From contig BNXT01000079.1 of NCBI GenBank assembly GCA_025999775.1, positions 1-6,727 of the forward strand: 6,727 nt of DNA, given 5' to 3'. The position numbers and the translations under genes are program-made. Source of the stretch: Bacteroidia bacterium (GTDB lineage: Bacteria > Bacteroidota > Bacteroidia > Bacteroidales > P3). Below are positions 1 through 6,727 of the stretch, piece by piece. The number at the start of each line of letters is the position of its first letter. Position 1 is the stretch's first letter. The notes under the pieces were generated by a model. That model saw nothing but the letters and a program-made list of their open reading frames with translations. It ran no database searches and was not told the origin of the DNA.

Positions 1-498
1 CTTTACACCTATACTAATTTGAAGACACTCCCAACGGCAAAGGTCTTCACACATCTGATTGTTCGTGAAGACGCTCAATTGCTTTACGGATTCAGCGATG
101 ACTTGGAACGTAAACTGTTTTTGCATCTCATCAGCGTATCGGGTGTAGGCGCTAACACGGCGCGTATGATGCAATCGTCGATGTCCCCGACCGAACTTAC
201 GCAAGCCATATTGTCGGGCAATGTCCCCAAAATACAAGCAGTAAAGGGTATTGGCGCTAAGACGGCACAGCGTGTCATACTTGAACTGCGGGATAAACTA
301 TCCAAAGAGGATTGGGATACTACGGGTGTATCGACCTCTGCGTTGTTGCCCACTACCGCCTCTTCGGAGGCGTTGTCAGCGCTTGTCATGCTTGGGTTTA
401 ATCGTTCCGCTGCCGAAAAGGCGTTGCAGAAAATTGCGCAAGTAAATTCCAATCTTAATGCCGAAAGTCTCATCAAAGAGGCTTTACGTATGCTATAA
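1..498 (+). CDS. ruvA: Holliday junction branch migration complex subunit RuvA, 3' part (5' end outside window)
   Basis: RuvA forms tetramers that clamp the four-way Holliday junction and load the RuvB ATPase for branch migration during recombinational repair in the cytoplasm. The frame is open from base 1 and gives 165 residues ending at TAA 496-498. A TTG at 19 is not the real start, because coding similarity continues to the left edge. Seen in the fragment: the end of the N-terminal OB domain with VFTHLIVREDAQLLYGF (residues 15-31), whose Glu23-Asp24 align with the E. coli acidic pin Glu55-Asp56. Next come two helix-hairpin-helix motifs, SGVGANTA (47-54) and KGIGAKTA (82-89), which bind DNA backbone. 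A polar linker follows (about 101-121), then the small C-terminal RuvB-binding domain (about 122-165, with LVMLGFNRSAAEKAL). The offset against E. coli implies about 32 residues are missing at the N-terminus. No damage is visible. sprA follows after 10 bases. The family call is secure. Confidence 0.97.
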   Translation, partial: LYTYTNLKTLPTAKVFTHLIVREDAQLLYGFSDDLERKLFLHLISVSGVGANTARMMQSSMSPTELTQAILSGNVPKIQAVKGIGAKTAQRVILELRDKLSKEDWDTTGVSTSALLPTTASSEALSALVMLGFNRSAAEKALQKIAQVNSNLNAESLIKEALRML

Positions 499-508
499 GC
501 GACTGTTG
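499..508 (+). other. ruvA-sprA junction, 10 bases, no recognisable Shine-Dalgarno
   Basis: Only ten bases separate the ruvA stop from the sprA ATG. Neither they nor the last codons of ruvA contain an AGGAGG-like purine run. Weak or absent Shine-Dalgarno sequences are common in Bacteroidota. There is no room for a terminator and no obvious promoter here, so co-transcription or translational coupling with ruvA is the simplest reading. A promoter inside ruvA cannot be excluded by eye. Confidence 0.7.
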
Positions 509-577
509 ATGCAGTGTTTGCGACATAGTTTTTTGTGTGTGCTCGTTGTATGGATAGCGGGAGTAGGGGCGATGTCG
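509..577 (+). other. Sec signal peptide of SprA
   Basis: Residues 1-23 show a short basic n-region (MQCLRHS, with Arg5 and His6) and a hydrophobic core at 8-21 (FLCVLVVWIAGVGA). Two possible signal peptidase I sites follow: after Ala21 (V-G-A) or after Ser23 (A-M-S, before Gln24-Asp25). This fits Sec export to the periplasm followed by outer-membrane insertion, as expected for SprA, and it is the main argument for the start at 509. Cys10 lies inside the hydrophobic core, without a lipobox and too close to the N-terminus for a lipoprotein. The exact cleavage site is uncertain. Confidence 0.85.
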
Positions 578-3500
578 CAAGATACCAATACGTTGCGCTA
601 CGCTATTCCACAAGAGCAGCCCAATGGCTTGACCCCGAAAGCAAAAGGACTGCAAGGCGCTGACCCCAGTGTGGTACGCACTGCCGTTCAATACGATCCG
701 GCTACTAATCAGTACTATATCAATCGCAGTGTAGGCGGACTGATGACAGGAGGGCAGATACTCAATTTTGATGAATACTCGAAATACAATCTACATCAAT
801 CGACATCGGATTATTGGAGAACGCGTAGCGCAGGTCAAAGCGGTAACGGTAGTAAAGACCTGCTGAGCACGTTGTTTCCGTCATTTAAAATTAGTCAGGA
901 GGATATTATGGAGAAACTCTTGGCAGGGACGATGGAGAGCTTGAAGATAAATCTGTCTGCTGAAATTTTGCTCGGATTTACGTACGACCGACGCGATGAC
1001 CCCAGTCTTGATATTAGCCGACAACGTATGCCGGGATTTCTTTTTGATGCTAAGTTTGATGTGAGTATGGATGTCAAGATTGCCGATAAATTTAATGTCA
1101 AACTTAACAATAGCACGGAAGCCTTGTTCGCTTTTGATAATCAGTTTAAACTCGCTTATGAAGGTAAGGAAGACGAGATTATCAAGTTCTTGCAGGTCGG
1201 TAATATCGATTTTGGATTGAAAACGACACTGATACAGGGCAGTCAAAATTTGTTTGGTTTTAAAACTAAACTTCAGTTTGGCAATACCTTTGTAACGGGC
1301 GTATTTTCCGAACAACGCAGCGAATCTAAAACGATGCTTGTAGAGGGCGGAGCGCAAAGCACGCCAATTAATTTCAAAGCAGATAACTACGAAGATAATC
1401 GACATTTTTTCATTGCCCACTATTTTCGTGAAAATTACAATAAAGCGTTACAGAAATTGCCCATTATTAACACCAATATCAATATACTCAAGATTGAGGT
1501 GTGGGTTACAACGATTGGCGCTCCGGTTACAAACAATCGTAATATCGTAGCGTTTACTGACCTTGCAGAGCATACACCCAATAATCCGTTGCTATCCGTT
1601 TATGAACACTATCCGTCCAATAATACCAATAATCTTCTCAGTGCGATTGATCTTTCAGTCGTTCGAGATATCAATAGAGTTGGTAACTATCTGACAGGGC
1701 AGGGCTTCGTAATAGGTACTGATTTTGAAAAAATTGAAAGCGCCCGTCGTTTGCAAAGCGCTGAATACACCTTCAATCATCGTTTGGGCTTCATTTCATT
1801 GAATAGTCGTCTGAATGCAGACCAAGTGCTGGCAGTGGCTTTTCAGTACCAAATTATCGGCGATTCCACGATTTATCAGGTAGGTGAATTTTCGGATCAA
1901 GGTATCAACGAGCCGAATGCGCTCATGGTAAAATTGTTAAAAAGTACAACGCTCAATACTAAAAGCAGTTTGTGGAGTTTGATGATGAAGAATGTGTATA
2001 GTCTGAATGCGTATCAGGTGAGCAAAGAGGATTTTCGTCTGAATATTGTGTATGCGGGTGATGATCAAGGCGTAATGACCGGCTATTTCAAGGAAGGTCC
2101 CAAAAATGGCATACCGTTGCTTAGCTTATTTGGTATGGATAATTTGGATATGCAAGAGAATCGAGTGTCGGATGGGATGTTTGATTTTATGGATAATGCG
2201 GCAACGCAAGGAGGTCTGATACAGGCTTCCACAGGTCGATTGTTTCTGCCCTATACGGAACCGTTTGGACGAGATTTGATAACGATTTTTGATGGCGACA
2301 GCGTGGCAGCAGAACCCTATATGTTCAAGGAATTGTACGAAAATACAAAGGTAGAAGCCCAAAATTATCCGCGTAAGAATAAATACTATTTTGATGGCAG
2401 TTTTAGATCGTCGTCCAGTAATGAAATATCGTTAGGTTCGATGAATGTTCCGCAGGGTTCGGTGAAAGTGATGGCAGGTAATCTTCCTTTAGTGGAGAAT
2501 GTGGACTATACGGTGGATTACATGCTTGGACGCGTGCGTATTATTAACGACGGTATTCTCAACTCCGGTACGCCCATCAGCGTGTCATGCGAGAATAACG
2601 CCATGTTCAACATTATGACGAAACGTATGATAGGATTGCGGGTTGATCATATTTTCAGTGATCGCCTGACCGTCGGAGGCACCTTTATGTCGTTGCGCCA
2701 AACGCCGTTGACGCAAAAAGTGAACATCGGCGAAGAACCTATTTCTAATTCAATTTATGGGTTTGATGTCGCCTACAACGACGAGTCTCGGTGGCTCACT
2801 AAAGCGGTAGATAAAATACTTCCGTTTACGAATAGTAAAACCTTGTCCAATATCAGTTTTTATGGCGAATTTGCACATTTCATACCCGGCTACGCAAAAG
2901 CTATCGGTAACGATATTGAGTCAAGTGTGGTGTATATTGATGATTTTGAAGGCAGTAAGTCTTCGTTTAGTTTGAAAGACATTCATACATGGAATTTAGC
3001 GTCGATACCGCAGTGGCAACGCGACTTATTTCCGGAGAGTTATGTCTCGCCAACTTCCAATATGGCTATCGTTTCAGGGTATAACCGCTCTAAAGTGGCG
3101 TGGTACACTATTGATGGCTCGTTTTTTTATGATACGCCGCCATCCAGTATCAATAAAGCAGACCGTTCCGACCCCTACGCAAGGGATGTATTGGTACAGG
3201 AGATATTTCCTAATCGAGAAACAGATTACACGCTACGTTCGCGGCAGAGTATATTCAATTTAGCATATTATCCAAGCGAACGTGGACCGTATAACTATGA
3301 TGCCACCGGTAGTGCAGGCTATTCTTATGGGTTGGATGCAACAGGTTTATTGAAACGTCCGGATACTCGTTGGGCAGGGATTATGCGCAAAATAGAAAAT
3401 ACGGACTTTGAAACCAATAATATCGAATATATTGAGTTTTGGGTTATGGATCCTTTCATTGGACGGGACGGCAAGGGTGGTAATCCGAGACATAACGGCG

Positions 3501-6500
3501 GTACGCTGTATTTCAATCTTGGCGATATTTCGGAAGACATATTGAAAGATGGACGTAAAAGTTTTGAAAGTGGTATGCCGATTACCGCCGATCTCACGGA
3601 TGTGGAACAAACACCATGGGGCTACGTACCGAAAAATCAATCCTTAGTCAATGCCTTCAACAATGATCCGGAAACCAGACAGTATCAGGATGTTGGCTAC
3701 GACGGCTTAACGGATGAAAATGAACGTTCATTTTTTGAACATTACTTGGATGAATTATTGGGCTTGTATGGCGCTAATTCAATGGCATGGCAAAATGCTT
3801 ACGAGGATCCTTCCGCTGATAACTACCACCATTTTAGAGGTAGCGATTACGACCAAATGATCTCTGACCATAAAATCTTAGATCGCTACAAAAAATATAA
3901 TAACCCACATGGTAACTCGCCTTCACCCTCCCAAAATCCGGAATCTTACGCCACACAGCAAACACAAATCCCAAATGTCGAAGATATTAATAACGACAAT
4001 ACTTTGAATGAAAGTGAGAATTATTTTCAGTATCAAATCAAACTCAATCCCGACCAAATGAACGTTGGAGAAAACTATATTACCGATGTTCAAGTTTCCA
4101 ATGTTAAATTGGCAAATGGTACGGAAACACAGGTGAAATGGTATCAATTTAAGGTGCCTGTTAAAAATCCTGATCAGGTAGTCGGACAAATTAAGGGATT
4201 TCAATCTATACGGTTTATTCGTATGTTTTTGAAGGATTTTCGGGAAGATATAGTGTTGCGTTTTGCGACCTTAGAATTAGTCAAAAGCGAGTGGCGAAAA
4301 TACGATGGCGAAATATACGAGGATAACGCGTACATCAATACCTCGCATAACCAAAACACGGAATTTAATGTAGCGGTGGTCAATATTGAGGAAAATGCGA
4401 CACGAGCGCCCATACCATACGTTTTACCGCCTAACATGGAGCGTCAGGTTAATTATGGTACAGTGAATATGACCCGACTAAACGAGCAATCACTGAGTTT
4501 GAAAGTGTTACATCTTGCCGATGGCGACGCCCGCGCTCTATATAAAACCGCCGACTTGGATCTTCGTAAGTTTAAACATCTCAAAATGATGGTTCATGCC
4601 GAAAAGGTTCATGAGAATGAAGAGTTGAACACCGGCGATTTGGTCATGTTTATACGTTTAGGATCGGATTTTGACGAGAATTACTATGAATACGAATTGC
4701 CATTGACGTTTACGCCTTGGTATCGCGGTATGCGGAGCGATGTTTGGCCACTCACCAATAATGTGGATATTGACCTTGAGAAGTTTGTAGAACTTAAAAC
4801 CGAACGCAATACAACGCTCCGTTCTACGCCATCAAACCTGACTTATGGCGATGCTTTTGTTCGTTACGTGGATGGTAAAAAATATACGGTCAAAGGTAAT
4901 CCGAGTTTGAGTTCCATGAAAACGATTATGATAGGCATACGTAACCCTAAAAAACGTTATCTATACGATTCAGACAACGGTCGTGAGTTATCTGCCGAGA
5001 TATGGCTCAACGAACTACGTGTGACGGATTTTATTACGAATAGCGGGTTTGCAGCAACCGCACGCACGCAAGCCGCTTTGGGAGATCTGGGTAATGTGAA
5101 TGTCTCAGGAAGTTACACGTCGGCTAATTTCTCGTCTTTGGAAACACGACTTACCGAATTGCAGCAAAATAATATCACCTCGTACGATATTTCAACGAAC
5201 CTCGAATTAGGACATTTTGTCCCGCCCAAAGCCGGCGTTAAAATACCATTTCATTACGACTATTCACGCAATATCAACGAGCCGGAATACAATCCGTTAG
5301 ACCCTGATGTAAAGACTGCTAATGATTTGCGTACGTACGCAAGCGATAAGGAACGTGCCGTCGTGGAACAAAAAATACGCGATGTCGTATTACGGCAAAA
5401 TGTTAATTTTATGAATGTCCGCAAGGACTACGGCAAAGATGCGAAAAAACATTTTTACAATATTGAGAATTTTAACGCCTCCTATTCTTATTCGGCTGTT
5501 GAAGCTCACAATGCCGATATTGATTACGATAATCGTTATCATCACAAAGGAATCCTTGGCTACGGCTATACGTTTACACCGAAAAACATTCAACCGCTGA
5601 AAAAATCGGCGCTATCCAAAGTAAAAAGTTTAGCATTGCTCACGGATTTTAATTTTACGCCAATGCCAAAGTACGTTGCGGTAACTACCGAAATTAACCG
5701 TCAATTTAATGAAATGAAACTGCAAAATAAGAGTTTGGCAGACCTGATTATTAACCCAACCTATTACAAAACCTTTGATTGGCTGCGTAATTACGATCTC
5801 AAATGGGATTTAAGCAAGTCCTTGGCGTTTGAATACCATGCTGTTGTCAATTCATATCTTGAAGAACCTACAGGAAAAATTGACACTAAATCAGAAAAAG
5901 ATTCGATTTGGCGCAGCTTTAAAAATCTTGGACGAATGCGTAATTATGACCAACGCAGCGGCTTGACATGGACGGTACCTATCAATAAAATACCCGTGCT
6001 GAACTGGGTTAGCGCATCGGCTTTGTACAATTCGCAATACCGTTGGGAAGGCGCCACCAATGCTACGCAAGATTTAGGTAATAACATCGAAAATTCAAAT
6101 ACAGTTACGGTGCGTTCAAAATTAGATTTTGTCAAACTATACAACAAGGTACCCCTTCTGAAAACGATTAACACACCACCCAAGCCTGCGGCGGCTTCGC
6201 GTGCACGTCAACCGAATCGCCCCGGCGCATCGACAGAGGAAGCCTCCAAGACGGACTCCGTTGCTATGTGGACCAAGGTTTATAAAGGCGCTTTGCGCTT
6301 CCTGATGGGCATCCGTTCAATAGATTTGGAGTATAATGGTACACAAGGAACGTACATACCCGGATTTATGGGCGAACCGAAATTGTTGGGTACCAATTTT
6401 CAAACAGGCGCACCCGGATTACCATTCGCTTTTGGGGCACAAAACGACATACGTACAAGGGTTGCAAACCTCGGTCTCATGAGTAAAGATTCTTTGCAGA

Positions 6501-6727
6501 ATAAAGAATATCAGGAAAAGATGAACGAGGCTATCAAAGCTATGCTCGTGTTTGAACCGTTTCCGGATTTTAAGATACAATTTGATGCTTCGCGCACCGC
6601 CTCGACTACTAACAGCGAGTTTTACAAATATGACGCTAACACACAGGCGTTCAAAGGATTTACACCTCAGTTTGGGGGCAATTATGCCATTAGTATGTGG
6701 GCATTTAAAACGGCGTTTAAAAAAGAT
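509..6727 (+). CDS. sprA: T9SS outer membrane translocon SprA (Sov), 5' part; 3' end outside window
   Basis: SprA is the very large outer-membrane beta-barrel through which type IX cargo leaves the cell. In Flavobacterium it is needed for gliding, and the Porphyromonas homologue is Sov. The frame gives 2073 residues with no stop; family members are around 2400-2500, so a few hundred C-terminal residues lie outside. ATG 509 is chosen because it gives a signal peptide; the next ATG (572) would lose it. Family-conserved blocks in order: FDNQFKLAYEG (209-219) and GSQNLFGFKTKLQFG (244-258); YEDNRHFF (294-301); VPQGSV then DYTVDY (647-671); LTQKVNIGEEPISNSIYG (734-751); VYIDDFEGS (808-816); GYNRSKVAWYTID (857-869); YYPSERGPYNY (920-930); IEYIEFWVMDPF (972-983); LYFNLGDISEDIL (1000-1012); QDVGYDGL (1060-1067); EDINNDNTLNE (1158-1168); EIWLNELRVTDF (1497-1508). 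Beta-strand-like alternation fills the rest. Mature sequence visible here has one cysteine (Cys694). The function follows from the family; the motif matches are from memory, without a search. Confidence 0.97.
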   Translation, partial: MQCLRHSFLCVLVVWIAGVGAMSQDTNTLRYAIPQEQPNGLTPKAKGLQGADPSVVRTAVQYDPATNQYYINRSVGGLMTGGQILNFDEYSKYNLHQSTSDYWRTRSAGQSGNGSKDLLSTLFPSFKISQEDIMEKLLAGTMESLKINLSAEILLGFTYDRRDDPSLDISRQRMPGFLFDAKFDVSMDVKIADKFNVKLNNSTEALFAFDNQFKLAYEGKEDEIIKFLQVGNIDFGLKTTLIQGSQNLFGFKTKLQFGNTFVTGVFSEQRSESKTMLVEGGAQSTPINFKADNYEDNRHFFIAHYFRENYNKALQKLPIINTNINILKIEVWVTTIGAPVTNNRNIVAFTDLAEHTPNNPLLSVYEHYPSNNTNNLLSAIDLSVVRDINRVGNYLTGQGFVIGTDFEKIESARRLQSAEYTFNHRLGFISLNSRLNADQVLAVAFQYQIIGDSTIYQVGEFSDQGINEPNALMVKLLKSTTLNTKSSLWSLMMKNVYSLNAYQVSKEDFRLNIVYAGDDQGVMTGYFKEGPKNGIPLLSLFGMDNLDMQENRVSDGMFDFMDNAATQGGLIQASTGRLFLPYTEPFGRDLITIFDGDSVAAEPYMFKELYENTKVEAQNYPRKNKYYFDGSFRSSSSNEISLGSMNVPQGSVKVMAGNLPLVENVDYTVDYMLGRVRIINDGILNSGTPISVSCENNAMFNIMTKRMIGLRVDHIFSDRLTVGGTFMSLRQTPLTQKVNIGEEPISNSIYGFDVAYNDESRWLTKAVDKILPFTNSKTLSNISFYGEFAHFIPGYAKAIGNDIESSVVYIDDFEGSKSSFSLKDIHTWNLASIPQWQRDLFPESYVSPTSNMAIVSGYNRSKVAWYTIDGSFFYDTPPSSINKADRSDPYARDVLVQEIFPNRETDYTLRSRQSIFNLAYYPSERGPYNYDATGSAGYSYGLDATGLLKRPDTRWAGIMRKIENTDFETNNIEYIEFWVMDPFIGRDGKGGNPRHNGGTLYFNLGDISEDILKDGRKSFESGMPITADLTDVEQTPWGYVPKNQSLVNAFNNDPETRQYQDVGYDGLTDENERSFFEHYLDELLGLYGANSMAWQNAYEDPSADNYHHFRGSDYDQMISDHKILDRYKKYNNPHGNSPSPSQNPESYATQQTQIPNVEDINNDNTLNESENYFQYQIKLNPDQMNVGENYITDVQVSNVKLANGTETQVKWYQFKVPVKNPDQVVGQIKGFQSIRFIRMFLKDFREDIVLRFATLELVKSEWRKYDGEIYEDNAYINTSHNQNTEFNVAVVNIEENATRAPIPYVLPPNMERQVNYGTVNMTRLNEQSLSLKVLHLADGDARALYKTADLDLRKFKHLKMMVHAEKVHENEELNTGDLVMFIRLGSDFDENYYEYELPLTFTPWYRGMRSDVWPLTNNVDIDLEKFVELKTERNTTLRSTPSNLTYGDAFVRYVDGKKYTVKGNPSLSSMKTIMIGIRNPKKRYLYDSDNGRELSAEIWLNELRVTDFITNSGFAATARTQAALGDLGNVNVSGSYTSANFSSLETRLTELQQNNITSYDISTNLELGHFVPPKAGVKIPFHYDYSRNINEPEYNPLDPDVKTANDLRTYASDKERAVVEQKIRDVVLRQNVNFMNVRKDYGKDAKKHFYNIENFNASYSYSAVEAHNADIDYDNRYHHKGILGYGYTFTPKNIQPLKKSALSKVKSLALLTDFNFTPMPKYVAVTTEINRQFNEMKLQNKSLADLIINPTYYKTFDWLRNYDLKWDLSKSLAFEYHAVVNSYLEEPTGKIDTKSEKDSIWRSFKNLGRMRNYDQRSGLTWTVPINKIPVLNWVSASALYNSQYRWEGATNATQDLGNNIENSNTVTVRSKLDFVKLYNKVPLLKTINTPPKPAAASRARQPNRPGASTEEASKTDSVAMWTKVYKGALRFLMGIRSIDLEYNGTQGTYIPGFMGEPKLLGTNFQTGAPGLPFAFGAQNDIRTRVANLGLMSKDSLQNKEYQEKMNEAIKAMLVFEPFPDFKIQFDASRTASTTNSEFYKYDANTQAFKGFTPQFGGNYAISMWAFKTAFKKD
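3689..4018 (+). other. SprA segment bounded by two EF-hand-like acidic loops
   Basis: Residues 1061-1072 read DVGYDGLTDENE, and residues 1159-1170 read DINNDNTLNESE. Both put acidic or amide side chains at loop positions 1, 5, 9 and 12 of a 12-residue EF-hand or dockerin-type calcium loop, and the second also has Asn at position 3. Between them lies a polar, Tyr/Asn/Pro-rich stretch (about 1090-1155) that includes DRYKKYNNPHGNSPSPS. Similar wording recurs in SprA proteins as I recall them, so this is probably a family feature. Calcium binding is an inference. Confidence 0.45.
6170..6259 (+). other. Pro/Ala/Arg-rich low-complexity linker in SprA
   Basis: Residues 1888-1917 are rich in Pro, Ala, Arg, Ser and Thr and end in an acidic/Lys stretch (EEASKTDS). 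They contain no hydrophobic alternation, unlike the barrel-forming sequence on either side. The coding DNA is visibly more GC-rich than its surroundings. It is probably a disordered loop or turn between barrel strands. It is followed by FLMGIRSIDLEYNGT and a PGFMGEPKLLG block that are typical of the late part of SprA. Confidence 0.6.

Noticed and set aside
19..21. TTG as the start of ruvA
   Set aside because: The frame is open to base 1, and the OB domain of RuvA needs about 30 more residues upstream. The gene is cut by the window edge.
20..72. Alternative hairpins from three copies of a GAAGAC-type repeat (20-26 with 43-49, or 43-50 with 65-72), resembling an attenuator
   Set aside because: The stems are only 7-8 bases with loops of 14-16, and they fall within conserved RuvA codons (VFTHLIVREDAQ). 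No uridine run follows. Chance is the better explanation.
84..476. A 130-codon open frame on the - strand opposite ruvA
   Set aside because: The + strand here encodes clear RuvA helix-hairpin-helix motifs. The antisense product resembles nothing I know.
509..571. Lipoprotein signal using Cys10
   Set aside because: The residues before Cys10 (S-F-L) do not match a lipobox, and the cysteine sits inside the hydrophobic core, only ten residues from the start.
572..574. ATG at 572 as an alternative start for sprA
   Set aside because: Starting here would remove the whole signal peptide from a protein that must be exported to the outer membrane.
881..1420. A 179-codon open frame on the - strand, with an overlapping 73-codon one
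   Set aside because: It lies wholly opposite the well-conserved N-terminal part of sprA. Its product is a basic, low-information sequence with no recognisable family and no gene-start context, so it is a shadow frame.
3042..3263. A 73-codon frame on the + strand in another phase, considered as a possible frameshifted piece of sprA
   Set aside because: The sprA frame is continuous through this stretch and holds conserved blocks there (GYNRSKVAWYTID and YYPSERGPYNY), so there is no frameshift.

Overview
The window looks like an ordinary chromosomal piece of a member of the Bacteroidota. It is almost entirely coding and holds two genes on the + strand: the 3' part of ruvA (Holliday-junction branch-migration subunit) and the 5' five-sixths or so of sprA (also called sov), the giant outer-membrane translocon of the type IX secretion system (T9SS). 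Two things point to the phylum. The SprA family is confined to Bacteroidota and close relatives, and the RuvA fragment carries the helix-hairpin-helix wording (SVSGVGANTARMM) that I associate with that phylum. I cannot place the organism more finely from this sequence. I saw no transposase, tRNA or rRNA gene, CRISPR array, or sign of recent transfer.

Layout. Positions 1-498 hold the end of ruvA, which enters from the left edge without its start. After a gap of only 10 bases (499-508), sprA begins at an ATG at 509 with a clear signal peptide. It stays open to the last base at 6727, giving 2073 codons with no stop. I translated it codon by codon and found no in-frame stop or frameshift. The stop codon and the C-terminal end lie beyond the right edge. 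Other reading frames of up to 179 codons overlap these two genes and are shadows of them.

How the genes work together. They share a strand and almost no spacing, so they are probably transcribed together, but their functions are unrelated. RuvA acts on recombination junctions in the cytoplasm. SprA is the conduit through which folded T9SS cargo crosses the outer membrane, for example gliding adhesins, proteases and polysaccharide-degrading enzymes. The strongest biological inference is therefore that this organism runs a T9SS, with its remaining parts (GldK/L/M/N, SprE, SprT, PorV) encoded elsewhere.

I did not find an undescribed system. The points most worth a second look are all inside sprA: two EF-hand-like acidic loops about 100 residues apart, a Pro/Ala/Arg-rich linker, and a 16-base perfect palindrome.
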